From contig CALABV010000148.1 in assembly GCA_937886325.1 (NCBI GenBank), forward strand, positions 1 to 62,097: a stretch of DNA of 62,097 nucleotides. Reading direction: 5' to 3'. This document shows, in pieces, positions 7,582 through 16,316 of this stretch. Source of the DNA: an uncultured Geobacter sp. Lineage in GTDB: Bacteria; Desulfobacterota; Desulfuromonadia; Geobacterales; Geobacteraceae. The translations under genes and the position numbers were made by a program. Position 1 is the first letter of the stretch. Every line of letters starts with the position of its first letter. The notes beneath the pieces were generated by a model. It worked only from the letters and a program-made list of their open reading frames with translations, ran no database searches and was not told the origin of the DNA.

Positions 7582-9408
7582 ATGCGTATACAATCGTTTG
7601 AAGAATTTTCATTGGTGCGGGAAAAGATATCGAAGACCAAAGCGGCGAATCAGGGAAATATCAGGATAATCGTCTACGGGTCCACGTGCGGGCTTGCATC
7701 AGGATCGAAAAAAGTGCTGGAGGCCGTGCGTGAAGAACTCAAGGCATGCGGTGGAGGAGATGTCCTCGTTCTGGAGCACGGCTGCATGGGGTGCTGTTTT
7801 ATAGAACCGTACATTTCGATACGGCAGGAGGGCCTCGGATTCAACGTGTACGGATATCTCGACGGCGAGAAGGCGGCTGAGGTGGTACGCAACCATGTGG
7901 TGAAAGGAGAGATCCTCGACAAGTACAGAATAGACCTCACCATGCCCTTTTTTGCCAACCAGGAGCGCAGGATAACGGAGCTGCTAGGCGAGATAGACCC
8001 GCGGAGTATAAATGATTATATCGTGCACGAAGGGTATGCCGCTTTGGCCAAGGCCCTGGGGATGGGCAGCGCGGGAGTGCTGGAAGAGGTGAAGGCCGCC
8101 GGTCTGAGAGGTCGGGGCGGGGCGGGCTTTCCCACCGGACGTAAATGGGAATTCGCCCGGAACGCGGCGGGGGACCGGAAGTATATTGTCTGTAATGCGG
8201 ACGAAGGGGACCCCGGGGCGTATATGAACCGTGCGGAACTGGAGGGGAACCCCCATGCCGTCCTGGAAGGGATGGTCATTGCGGGCTACGCCATCGGCGC
8301 CGACCGCGGCTACATCTATGTCCGGGCCGAGTATCCTCTGGCGGTTGAGACCCTGAAACTGGCCATCGCCCAGGCCCGGGAGTGCGGTTTCCTGGGAAAG
8401 AACATCCTCGGTTCCTCGTTTGATTTCGACGTGGAACTGTTCCTGGGTTCCGGGGCCTTTGTCTGTGGAGAAGAGACCGCCCTGCTGGCTTCCCTGGAGC
8501 AGAAGCGCGGCAACCCGAGGACGCGTCCGCCGTTTCCCGCCATAGAGGGGCTGTTCGGCAAGCCGACCGTGATCAACAACGTGGGCACGCTGTTCAACGT
8601 GCCGCTCATCATCCGCAAGGGGGCGCAGTGGTGGAGTTCAGTCGGTTCGGAAACCACGAACGGCACCAAGGTGTTCTGCGTGACCGGGAAGATAAAGAAC
8701 AGCGGCCTGGTGGAGGTTCCCATGGGAACGACCATGCGCGAGATCGTTTACGCAATAGGCGGCGGCATCCCGAACGACAAGGAATTCAAGGCGGCGCAGC
8801 TGGGAGGGCCGTCGGGCGGATTCGTTCCCAACGAACATCTCGACATGCCCATAGACTACGAGTCCCTGCAGACCATCGGTTCCATCATGGGATCCGGCGG
8901 CATGGTCATCCTAGACGAAGACTCGTGCATGGTGGATGCGGCCAAGTTTTTTCTCAAGTTTGATCAGGACGAATCATGCGGGCAGTGCCTTCCCTGCCGG
9001 AGGGGTCTGCCGCTGATGATCCATTACCTGGAAAAGATCAGTGACGGGAAAGGGGAGATGGATGACCTGGATTCGCTGGTCGAGCTGGCGGACTGCATCA
9101 AGAAGACGTCTCTGTGCGCCCTGGGGCAGACAGCGGCGAATCCGACATTGAGCACCCTGCGTTTTTTCCGTGATGAATACGAGGCCCACATCCGGGACAA
9201 GAGGTGTCCGGCAGGGGTCTGCAGGCCGTTCATCCGGTTTTCCATAGATGAAAAGAAATGCGTAGGCTGCGGGCTTTGCAAGAAAATCTGTCCGGAAAAT
9301 GCCATTGTAGGAGAGATCAAGAAGCCACACCGGATTATCTCCGCTAAATGCGTGAAATGCGGTCTCTGCAAGGATGTCTGCACGTTCGACGCAATTATCG
9401 TCAGGTAG
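7582..9408 (+). CDS. NuoF/HndC-like NAD(P)H-binding flavin subunit with C-terminal ferredoxin domain
   Basis: 608 residues in four parts. An N-terminal thioredoxin-like [2Fe-2S] domain (residues about 30-120) carries GSTCG and HGCMGCC. The FMN/NADH core has GLRGRGGAGFPTGRKWEF and CNADEGDPGAYMNR. The [4Fe-4S] site is ESCGQCLPCRRG near residue 466. The C-terminus is a two-cluster ferredoxin (CVGCGLCKKICPE and CVKCGLCKDVC). This layout is that of NADP-reducing or bifurcating hydrogenase flavin subunits. Here the partner is a formate dehydrogenase, so it should link formate to NAD(P), perhaps with ferredoxin as a second acceptor (inference). Confidence 0.92.
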   Translation: MRIQSFEEFSLVREKISKTKAANQGNIRIIVYGSTCGLASGSKKVLEAVREELKACGGGDVLVLEHGCMGCCFIEPYISIRQEGLGFNVYGYLDGEKAAEVVRNHVVKGEILDKYRIDLTMPFFANQERRITELLGEIDPRSINDYIVHEGYAALAKALGMGSAGVLEEVKAAGLRGRGGAGFPTGRKWEFARNAAGDRKYIVCNADEGDPGAYMNRAELEGNPHAVLEGMVIAGYAIGADRGYIYVRAEYPLAVETLKLAIAQARECGFLGKNILGSSFDFDVELFLGSGAFVCGEETALLASLEQKRGNPRTRPPFPAIEGLFGKPTVINNVGTLFNVPLIIRKGAQWWSSVGSETTNGTKVFCVTGKIKNSGLVEVPMGTTMREIVYAIGGGIPNDKEFKAAQLGGPSGGFVPNEHLDMPIDYESLQTIGSIMGSGGMVILDEDSCMVDAAKFFLKFDQDESCGQCLPCRRGLPLMIHYLEKISDGKGEMDDLDSLVELADCIKKTSLCALGQTAANPTLSTLRFFRDEYEAHIRDKRCPAGVCRPFIRFSIDEKKCVGCGLCKKICPENAIVGEIKKPHRIISAKCVKCGLCKDVCTFDAIIVR

Positions 9409-9447
9409 CGTTCATCTGGAAATCATTTACGAATCGAGGAAGGTGCT

Positions 9448-12138
9448 ATGATTACGATACTGATAAACGGCACATCATGCGTGGTAGAAGAGAATACGTT
9501 GCTGTTGACCGCCTGCGAGAACAACGGCTTCAAAATACCCCATCTCTGCTACAAGGAGGGCTTGAGTTCCGTTGGGGTCTGCAGGCTCTGTCTGGTCAAG
9601 GTGAAAGGGATGCGGGGGCTGGTGCCGTCGTGTTCCACCGTGGTAAGCGAAGGGATGGAAGTCATCACCGAGGACGAGGAAATCAACCGCTATCGCCGCA
9701 TCAACCTGGAGATGATCCTCTCCGAGCACGAACATGATTGCCTGGTCTGTGAAAAATGCGGTGCGTGCCAATTGCAGGAACTGGCATATGAGTATGATAT
9801 CAAGAGCCTCCGCTTCCCCATCAACAAGGAAGTAATCCCGGTAGACGATTCCAGCGAGGTTATCGTCAGGGATCCCAACCACTGCATCCTGTGCGGCAGG
9901 TGCGTGCGGACCTGCGCCGAGGTGACGGACCGCCAGGTTCTCGACTTCGCCAATCGCGGACCGGGCCTGTCGATCAACACGGGTTTGCGCGAACCGTGGG
10001 GGGATACCGACTGCGCATCCTGCGGCGCATGCCTCCAGGCATGTCCCACCGGCGCCCTGACGGAAAAACTGGCACGATTCACAGGCCGTACCTGGGAGGT
10101 AAAAAAGGTGCAGACCACCTGTAACCATTGCGGAGGCGGCTGCCAGATAGAATTCTGGGCCAGGGACAATACGCTGATCCGGGCCTATGGCGTCGAAAGA
10201 GAAAATTCGGAAAACAAGGGCCATCTGTGTGTCAAGGGACGGTTCGGTTTCGACTATGTCAACAGCCCCAACCGGCTTACGACGCCACTCATAAGAAGAA
10301 ACGGCAAACTCGAACCCGCGGGATGGGACGAGGCACTGGACTACGTGGCGGAAAATTTGAAAAGAATCAAGGAGAAATACGGTAGCGACGCCATTGGCGG
10401 CATAGCTTCCGCCAAGACCACCAACGAAGATGACTATATTTTCCAGAAATTCATGCGCGCCGCCATCGGCACGAACAATATCGATTTCTGCGTCAGGTTC
10501 TGTCACTCGCCCAGCGGCGTGTCGCTCGGAAGGGCCTTCGGCGGCGGCCCGGCGACCAACTCGCCCGCGCTTCTCGAGACAACGGAAGTGGCCCTCGTCA
10601 CGGGCCTGAACCTTACCGAGATGTATCCGGTCTTCGGTGACATGTTGAAACGGAAACTCAAGGAAGGGAAGGCAAAGCTTATCGTCGTGGACCCTCGACG
10701 GATCGAGTTGGTCGAGTACAGTGATTTCTGGCTGCGGCCGAGGCTCGGAACGGATGTGGCCCTGATCAACGGCATGATGAACGTGATTTTGTCGGAGGGA
10801 CTTGAGGATTCGGCGTTTATTGAGTCAAGAACCTCCGGTATCGATGAATTGCGGAAGGTATTGGCGCAGTACACTCCGGAGAGGGTAGAAGAAATAACCG
10901 GCGTACCAGGGGGACAGATCATCGAAGCCGCGAGGCTTTACGGCAAGGCCGGCCGTGCCTCCCTGTTCTACGGCATGGGGGTTATCCACAACATCCACGG
11001 GACGGACAACGTGTCCGCATTGTGCAATCTGGCGCTGCTTACCGGAAACGTGGGCAAAGCGGGCACGGGACTCAACGGCATCGGCAAGCACAGCAACGGA
11101 CCGGGCGCCGGAGACATGGGGTGCTCGCCGGTCGCATATCCGGGCGGACAACCCGTAACCAATCCGCAGGTCGCCGAAAAATTCGAAGCGGCCTGGGGCG
11201 TCCCGCTTTCCAGAAAAGCGGGCCTGACTCAATCAAGCATGGTTCTTGACGAAGGCGCCGTAAAAGGTCTGTACATAGTGGGCGATAATCTGTTGAGAAA
11301 CACCCCCAATCTCGGGAAAGCGCGGCAGATACTCGACGCCATGGAATTTGTCGTGTTGCAGGATATTTTTCTTTCCGAGACCGCTGCAATAGCGGACGTG
11401 GTCCTTCCCGCCGCCTCTTTTGCCGAAAAGGACGGAACGTTCACCGGCTCCTGGCGTCTCGTGCAACGTGTGCGCAGGGTCATCGACCCCGTGGGGGAAA
11501 GCAGGCCGGATTGGGAGATCCTGTGCGAAATCGGCCGACGGATGGGGTATGAGATGAACTATGCTTCCCCTGCTGAAATCATGGAAGAGATCGCATCTCT
11601 GACCCCTTCCTACGGCGGCATTTCCTATGTACGGCTGGAAGACGCCGGACTGCGTGTGCCCTGTCCTGCAAAGGATCATCCGGGCACGGAAATTCTCTGG
11701 AGGGAAGCCTTCAAGACCGACACCGGGAAAGGGAAATTTTTCCCGGTCGAGTATCAGCCGCCGGGGGAAAAAGCGGATGAAGAGTACCCGTTCATGCTGA
11801 CCACCGGCAAGGAGCTGTATCACATCCATACCGGAAGCTATACCCGTGAATCGAAGGCGCTTTTCCGTCTGGCGCCTGATGACCTGTTGGAGGTGAATCC
11901 GGTTGATGCGGAAAAGCTCGGGATCGGCGACAAACAGCGGGTAAGGCTGCGCTCCCGCAGGGGCGAGATCGAAATTGCGACGAAGATAACGGATTGCGTT
12001 CCTCCTGGAACGGTGTTTTCAACGTTTCATGCGAGCGAAATCAATGTCCTGACTTCGGATAACCTCGATGCAGTGGCCAAGGTCCCGGAGTTCAAAGTCT
12101 GCGCGGTTGCAATCGAAACGGTCGAACAGAACCTCTGA
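9448..12138 (+). CDS. Molybdopterin formate dehydrogenase, catalytic subunit (Cys type)
   Basis: 896 residues. The N-terminal [2Fe-2S] domain is followed by the His/Cys cluster region HEHDCLVCEKCGACQ, two ferredoxin clusters (CILCGRCVRTC, CASCGACLQACP) and the molybdopterin domain with its own cluster (CNHCGGGC). The active-site block RFCHSPS carries Cys352 where many formate dehydrogenases have selenocysteine; the following His is kept. The dinucleotide-binding C-terminus includes HASEINVLTSD. It oxidises formate or reduces CO2 and passes electrons to the NuoE/NuoF-like subunits. GAGGAAGG precedes the ATG. Other molybdopterin oxidoreductases are possible, but gene order and length favour FdhA. 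Confidence 0.92.
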   Translation: MITILINGTSCVVEENTLLLTACENNGFKIPHLCYKEGLSSVGVCRLCLVKVKGMRGLVPSCSTVVSEGMEVITEDEEINRYRRINLEMILSEHEHDCLVCEKCGACQLQELAYEYDIKSLRFPINKEVIPVDDSSEVIVRDPNHCILCGRCVRTCAEVTDRQVLDFANRGPGLSINTGLREPWGDTDCASCGACLQACPTGALTEKLARFTGRTWEVKKVQTTCNHCGGGCQIEFWARDNTLIRAYGVERENSENKGHLCVKGRFGFDYVNSPNRLTTPLIRRNGKLEPAGWDEALDYVAENLKRIKEKYGSDAIGGIASAKTTNEDDYIFQKFMRAAIGTNNIDFCVRFCHSPSGVSLGRAFGGGPATNSPALLETTEVALVTGLNLTEMYPVFGDMLKRKLKEGKAKLIVVDPRRIELVEYSDFWLRPRLGTDVALINGMMNVILSEGLEDSAFIESRTSGIDELRKVLAQYTPERVEEITGVPGGQIIEAARLYGKAGRASLFYGMGVIHNIHGTDNVSALCNLALLTGNVGKAGTGLNGIGKHSNGPGAGDMGCSPVAYPGGQPVTNPQVAEKFEAAWGVPLSRKAGLTQSSMVLDEGAVKGLYIVGDNLLRNTPNLGKARQILDAMEFVVLQDIFLSETAAIADVVLPAASFAEKDGTFTGSWRLVQRVRRVIDPVGESRPDWEILCEIGRRMGYEMNYASPAEIMEEIASLTPSYGGISYVRLEDAGLRVPCPAKDHPGTEILWREAFKTDTGKGKFFPVEYQPPGEKADEEYPFMLTTGKELYHIHTGSYTRESKALFRLAPDDLLEVNPVDAEKLGIGDKQRVRLRSRRGEIEIATKITDCVPPGTVFSTFHASEINVLTSDNLDAVAKVPEFKVCAVAIETVEQNL

Positions 12139-12197
12139 AGCTCCGGCGGCTTTTCCTGAGGGTTGGGATTGCGCCAAATCACTCCCGTCCAGGGACA

Positions 12198-12254
12198 CCG
12201 GCTCTAGTTGGAGCCGGCCGATGAAACAGCGGCCCCTTTTGTCAAGGGGCCGCT
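12198..12254. terminator. Tandem hairpins after the formate dehydrogenase operon
   Basis: Two stem-loops follow each other. CCGGCTC/GAGCCGG (12198-12217) has a 6-base loop; AGCGGCCCCTT/AAGGGGCCGCT (12228-12254) has an 11-bp perfect stem and a 5-base loop. No long T-run follows on either strand. They sit between convergent operons and probably stop or slow transcription from both sides. Confidence 0.55.
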
Positions 12255-12389
12255 TGAATATACCAGGCTGTACCGGACACCCTGCATGGTTTATGTTCCC
12301 CATGCGGGTGCAAACAGCCGCTGAAGCCGTGCGAAATCCCTTGTCACTGCCCCAGCGGCTGTCCTGTTCAGACTTTGTCAATCTGCACG

Positions 12390-12764
12390 TTATTCCTCGC
12401 CGGTTTTTGCTTCGAGCTCCGCGAGCCGTTTACGGATGGCTTCCAGTTCGCTTTGCAGATATCCGGCCTGGCCCTTGAGTGCGTCCATCTGCTGCTCCCG
12501 TGTAAAAGGAGCACCATAATCCGGCCCATAGGGCGCGTAAGGTGGCGCTGCTCCCATACCTGCCCGCTGCCATCCTGTCAGGCCTGTCGCGTAAAACCGG
12601 TTCCGCCAGCCGAAACCGCCGCCGCCCCGACCCCAGCTACCTCCGAAACCTCTCCCAAAGAGCCGGTTCAAAAATCCGGCAACCGGATAACCGGCGCAAT
12701 AACCCGCACCTCTTCCCGTCATCGGCCCAAGACCTGCCGGGCCTGTTCCATCTCCTCTTGGCAT
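12390..12764 (-). CDS. DUF5320 domain-containing protein
   Basis: A 124-residue protein with the DUF5320 start MPRGDGTGPAGLGPMTGRG, a Gly/Trp/Arg-rich middle and a C-terminal helix (QSELEAIRKRLAELEAK) likely to form a coiled coil. Such proteins are usually neighbours of NifX-like and small zinc-ribbon genes in anaerobes; the function is not known. AGGAGG precedes the ATG. It is last in the leftward cluster started by the sigma54 promoter at 13461-13476. Confidence 0.85.
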   Translation of the reverse strand: MPRGDGTGPAGLGPMTGRGAGYCAGYPVAGFLNRLFGRGFGGSWGRGGGGFGWRNRFYATGLTGWQRAGMGAAPPYAPYGPDYGAPFTREQQMDALKGQAGYLQSELEAIRKRLAELEAKTGEE

Positions 12765-12795
12765 GTCGCATCCTCCTTCCTCTTCCCGGTCCGAT

Positions 12796-12996
12796 TCAAC
12801 CCCGCATCATGGTTGCCCCGCAGCTGGGACATTTTTGCAGATTGCAGGGTTGTCCTGCCATGTGAGTTGTTTTCCGTCCGCACTCGGGGCACACGCACTC
12901 GCCGCCGGGACCTGCAGCATAGGGACCACCCATTCTTCCGCCTCCGCCTCCGCGGCCGCCACCTCGTGGCGGTCCTGTTCCATCTTTCAGCGGCAT
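12796..12996 (-). CDS. Small Gly-rich zinc-ribbon protein
   Basis: A 66-residue protein with a Gly/Arg-rich first half and a zinc-ribbon-like second half: CVCPECG, then CNLQKCPSCG. The two Cys pairs could hold zinc or iron. Start ATG 12996 is fixed by a strong site (AAGGAGG) 7 bases upstream; an in-frame start further out would lack it. It lies between the NifX-like and DUF5320 genes, a common trio in anaerobic bacteria and archaea with no assigned role. Confidence 0.8.
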   Translation of the reverse strand: MPLKDGTGPPRGGGRGGGGGRMGGPYAAGPGGECVCPECGRKTTHMAGQPCNLQKCPSCGATMMRG

Positions 12997-13067
12997 GATA
13001 TCGACCTCCTTCCATAGTTTCCCGTATCCAATCCGACGGGCCTTCGCTGTGAACTGAGACTCCGTTA

Positions 13068-13448
13068 CTAACGTCCTCCGCCCTTTCTTCCCCCGCGAAA
13101 CCGCCTTTGCCACCCGCGGCATCCGGGCATGCTGAATATCGGCTGCCCCATCCGGCCTGTTTTGTAAGCGTCGAGAACCTGGTCAACCTCTCCGCAAATC
13201 TGTGGAATGACCTCGATGCCTGAGTGCATCAGGGCGAGTTCCAGCGGCCTGGAAACGGCGCCGCAGACGAGGGTCCGGACACCCAGTGCCGCCATGCGCC
13301 GTGCCCGGCCAACAGGGGTATCATCCGTCAGGACAACATCCCGGCGGGCGATCTCTGCCCCATGATCCAGGTCTACCAGAAGCACGCTGGCAGCCACATC
13401 GAATACCGGGGAAACCCGTCCTTGCCAATGTGGAATCGCAACTCTCAT
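13068..13448 (-). CDS. NifX/NafY-like dinitrogenase iron-molybdenum cofactor-binding family protein
   Basis: A 126-residue protein with the family start MRVAIPHWQGRVSPVFD and the ribonuclease-H-like core (VLLVDLDHG, GVRTLVCGAVSRPLE). The end is Arg/Gly-rich (RRFRGGRKGGGR), like its two downstream partners. Family members bind or carry iron-molybdenum clusters, but many occur without nitrogenase; no nif genes are seen here. It is first in the leftward cluster. The sigma54 promoter predicts a start of transcription only 2-3 bases before the ATG, and no ribosome site is visible. Confidence 0.85.
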   Translation of the reverse strand: MRVAIPHWQGRVSPVFDVAASVLLVDLDHGAEIARRDVVLTDDTPVGRARRMAALGVRTLVCGAVSRPLELALMHSGIEVIPQICGEVDQVLDAYKTGRMGQPIFSMPGCRGWQRRFRGGRKGGGR

Positions 13449-13460
13449 ATAAATATGAAC

Positions 13461-13476
13461 AGCATTAGTCGTGCCA
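13461..13476 (-). promoter_or_regulatory. Sigma54 promoter of the NifX-like/zinc-ribbon/DUF5320 cluster
   Basis: Read on the minus strand, TGGCACGACTAATGCT matches the -24/-12 consensus TGGCACG-N4-TTGCW with one mismatch and exact GG-N10-GC spacing. The predicted start is near 13451, just before the ATG at 13448. The divergent neighbour encodes a sigma54 activator. Confidence 0.65.
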
Positions 13477-13546
13477 CTTATCAGAATATATGAACTTGCA
13501 ATAAAAACAGATTGTTGCGCGCTGGGCTCGAAATGTCTGCTTGACT

Positions 13547-13567
13547 TAATCGTGCATTATGCGATTA
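13547..13567. promoter_or_regulatory. Inverted repeat, possible enhancer site for the sigma54 activator
   Basis: TAATCG (13547-13552) and CGATTA (13562-13567) flank nine bases. It lies about 70-90 bases upstream of the -24 element for the leftward cluster, a usual distance for an activator site, and just before the activator gene. A related 8-bp pair (AATCGTGC, GCACGATT) extends to about 13600. Confidence 0.4.
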
Positions 13568-13627
13568 CTTATTGAAGAATGTATTGCAAAAAGCACGATT
13601 GAATGGTTTGGACCGGGGAGGAAATCG

Positions 13628-14995
13628 ATGTCGTACAAGAAAAATTGCGATGAACGGGAAACCGTTATCCTCGATTCCGTGAACGAAGGCGTTTTCACGG
13701 TTGATCAGGAGTGGCGCATAACAACATTCAACGCCGCGGCGGAGAGAATCACCGGTATCAGCCGAAAGGATGCTATCGGAAGCCGCTGCTGCGATGTCTT
13801 CAGGGCGGATATCTGCGAAAAGAGTTGCGCGCTTCGCCGCACCATGACCAGCGGCCTGCCGGTCGTGAATGCCACCGCCCACATCATCAACCGGCAGGGG
13901 GAACGAATCCCGATTCGCATCTCGACGGCGTTGCTCGAAGACAACAAGTGCAGGGTCATCGGCGGTGTCGAGACGTTCCAGGACCTAACGCAGGTGGAAC
14001 AGCTCCGCAAGGAGCTCTATGGCCGATACACATTCGAGGACATAGTCGGCCGCAGCCCGGCGATGATGCGTCTTTTCGAGGTGTTGCCGCTTGTCGCCGA
14101 ATCCGGCAGCACCGTGCTCATAGAAGGTCCGAGCGGAACCGGGAAAGAGCTTTTCGCCCGCGCCATCCACCATCTTTCACCTCGAAAAGATAAGCCTTTC
14201 GTTGCGGTAAACTGCGCTGCGCTTCCGGACACGCTGCTGGAAAGCGAGTTGTTCGGATACAAGGCCGGCGCCTTTACCGATGCCAAGCGGGACAAGCCGG
14301 GTCGATTTTCCCTGGCCGACGGCGGGACTATTTTCCTGGACGAGATCGGAGACGTCTCTCCGGCATTGCAGGTACGGCTGCTTCGTGTGTTGCAGGAGAG
14401 GACCATCGAGCCCTTGGGCGCCGTAAAACCGGCTGCCGTAGATGTGCGCGTGATCGCCGCGACGAACAGGGTTCTGCTCGATGAAGTCAGGGCCGGACGA
14501 TTCCGAGAGGACCTTTTCTATCGAATTCGTGTTGTGCGACTGGAATTGCCCGAGCTCAGAAAACGGCGTGAGGACATTCCACTGCTGGTAGAGCGCCTCG
14601 TCACAAAGTTCAACGGGCTGCACGGCAAGAGCATTGCCGGCGTGTCCGATGATGTATTGGCTCAGCTGATGGAATATGATTATCCCGGGAATGTTCGCGA
14701 ACTGGAAAATATAATCGAGCAAGCCTTCGTGCTGTGCCGCGGCGGCATGATCGAGATGATTCATCTCCCGCCCGAGCTGCGACCGTCAACCGGACGGGGC
14801 TCCGAGGGCTCACAGCCCATGCGGTTGGATGCGGTTGAAAAAATGGTCATTTCTGAAGCGCTGCGCCGCAACGGCGGCAGCCGGAAGCGCACCTCCGGGG
14901 AACTGGGCATTGATGTCAGCACCCTGTTCCGCAAGATACGGCAACTCGGCATTGAGCTTCCGGAAAAGGATGGCCGCGGCCTTCGTCGGCAATAG
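13628..14995 (+). CDS. PAS-AAA-Fis sigma54-dependent transcriptional activator
   Basis: 455 residues. An N-terminal PAS domain has a Cys cluster (RCCDVFRADICEKSC). The AAA+ domain has Walker A GPSGTGKE, the sigma54-contact loop GAFTDA, Walker B GGTIFLDEIGD and the arginine-finger region FREDLFYRIRV. The C-terminal Fis-type helix-turn-helix includes SGELGIDVSTLFRKI. There is no receiver domain, so it senses a signal directly through PAS. Start ATG 13628 follows GGGGAGG; upstream in-frame starts lack one. It is divergent from the NifX-like cluster and most likely activates the sigma54 promoter at 13461-13476. Confidence 0.93.
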   Translation: MSYKKNCDERETVILDSVNEGVFTVDQEWRITTFNAAAERITGISRKDAIGSRCCDVFRADICEKSCALRRTMTSGLPVVNATAHIINRQGERIPIRISTALLEDNKCRVIGGVETFQDLTQVEQLRKELYGRYTFEDIVGRSPAMMRLFEVLPLVAESGSTVLIEGPSGTGKELFARAIHHLSPRKDKPFVAVNCAALPDTLLESELFGYKAGAFTDAKRDKPGRFSLADGGTIFLDEIGDVSPALQVRLLRVLQERTIEPLGAVKPAAVDVRVIAATNRVLLDEVRAGRFREDLFYRIRVVRLELPELRKRREDIPLLVERLVTKFNGLHGKSIAGVSDDVLAQLMEYDYPGNVRELENIIEQAFVLCRGGMIEMIHLPPELRPSTGRGSEGSQPMRLDAVEKMVISEALRRNGGSRKRTSGELGIDVSTLFRKIRQLGIELPEKDGRGLRRQ

Positions 14996-15248
14996 TGCGA
15001 TTTGCACGGGTATAGCGTTGTCTTTGTGAGCTGTTTGAAATAAGGTCTGAGGGAGGGGATGCATCAACCTTTCTTTACCATGGGTTTTTTTTACGTTTTC
15101 GGACAAGGTTGACGTGATCGGCATGGGGGATGCGCTGCCTTCCTTGCAACCAGAGGAACGATGGAGGACGTATCCGGATAGGGCGATTGGGACCTGCGCG
15201 GACAAGATCGTCATTCCGCAGCTATCGCGCGGCCTGCATGTGTTGTCG

Positions 15249-16052
15249 TCATTGAGGCATGATCCACACCTTGCGCGTTGAGTCGTCCCATTTTATGCCG
15301 TTGGAGAACAGGCGCAGGAACAATTCCGGCTTTTCCACGCGGGAGTACCCGACGGCATGGATGCCGAGGTCGAAGAGCGCATCGGGCAGAAATCCGGCCG
15401 TGGGTCCCATGACGGTGATAAAGTCGGCGGCTGTGCAATAGCCTATCAGTTCCGGCAGGGAATCGTTCAGCACGGTTGTCCCCGTGATGAGCACCTTGTC
15501 GCAGCGACGCAGTTCGCCCGGATCGCCGGTCATGGTGAAAGGGTATGTACCCCTCAGCAATTCCTCGGATTCTTCGAGAACAATCACCTCTCCAGCCCGG
15601 CTGAGGAGCTTTTCCATCATGGGACGGAAATATCCGACGATGCCGACCCTGCTGGATTTGTCAAGGCCCATCAGACCGAAGAGATTGCTCGTCGCATCAA
15701 TGCGGTACGACCCGGGATTCCTGCTGATGAAATCCTGAGAGAGAGCGTTCAGAACGGCGAGGCCGGCGGTTTTTTTCACGGGGTCTTCTGAGAGAAACAG
15801 GGGTATGATCTCTTCGGCCCGGCTCCCGACGAGGTCCCGCATATCCCACCTCCGGTACCGTTCAAGCGCCTCGGAGTCTCGATGAAACAGGTTGTAGCTG
15901 ATGCCTATGGCGCCGTTTTCCAACACCGCCACGCTGAAGGGGGCGACTTTCGATTCCAGTACGGGCGGTTTCAGAAAGTTCCGGATTCTCAATTCCAGCG
16001 TGTCGTTGCAGCTTTTCCGGACCGATTCCAGAATCCTGCTTCTCAAATGCAT
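15249..16052 (-). CDS. DUF4213/DUF364 family protein (copy A)
   Basis: About 267 residues. The N-terminal part (PFSVAVLENGAIGISYNL) resembles DUF4213 and the C-terminal Rossmann-like part DUF364, with VGIVGYFRPM, LITGTTVLNDSLPELI and VMGPTAGFLPDALF. The family is described as putative heavy-metal chelation proteins on structural grounds; no reaction is proven. It is only distantly similar to the protein at 20620-21387. ATG 16052 has GAGG nine bases upstream; ATG 16061 is also possible. It stands alone, and the 253 bases before the preceding activator stop hold nothing recognisable. Confidence 0.85.
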   Translation of the reverse strand: MHLRSRILESVRKSCNDTLELRIRNFLKPPVLESKVAPFSVAVLENGAIGISYNLFHRDSEALERYRRWDMRDLVGSRAEEIIPLFLSEDPVKKTAGLAVLNALSQDFISRNPGSYRIDATSNLFGLMGLDKSSRVGIVGYFRPMMEKLLSRAGEVIVLEESEELLRGTYPFTMTGDPGELRRCDKVLITGTTVLNDSLPELIGYCTAADFITVMGPTAGFLPDALFDLGIHAVGYSRVEKPELFLRLFSNGIKWDDSTRKVWIMPQ

Positions 16053-16230
16053 GGTGCTCATCCTCGATACGTGAATTTCCGCCTTGCCGCATGCCGTGTG
16101 CTCGGCAGGTATCCGACAGGGTTTCTCGGTACCATATCCCCTTTTTTTGCAAGACGTCAATTTTTATCCAGGCTCCGGGGCATCGATCTAAAAGTTTCCG
16201 GACGGAAACCAGGTATTCAGGCGCGCGGGC

Positions 16231-16264
16231 AAAAAATGGCCGGCAAACAACAGGATTTGCCGGC
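16231..16264 (-). terminator. Rho-independent terminator of the peroxiredoxin gene
   Basis: On the minus strand GCCGGCAAA pairs with TTTGCCGGC around an 8-base loop and is followed by ATTTTTTG. It lies about 50 bases after the peroxiredoxin stop. Confidence 0.85.
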
Positions 16265-16316
16265 TCGGATCACAGTCCCTCCTGGCGGTTGGGGCACATA
16301 CGCTCCATGAGCCCAT

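Noticed and set aside
9475..10506. A 343-residue minus-strand frame opposite the formate dehydrogenase gene
   Set aside because: Antisense shadow; the plus strand has all cluster and molybdopterin motifs.
10495..10506. Selenocysteine in the formate dehydrogenase
   Set aside because: The active-site codon at 10501-10503 is TGT (Cys), not TGA, and no recoding is needed.
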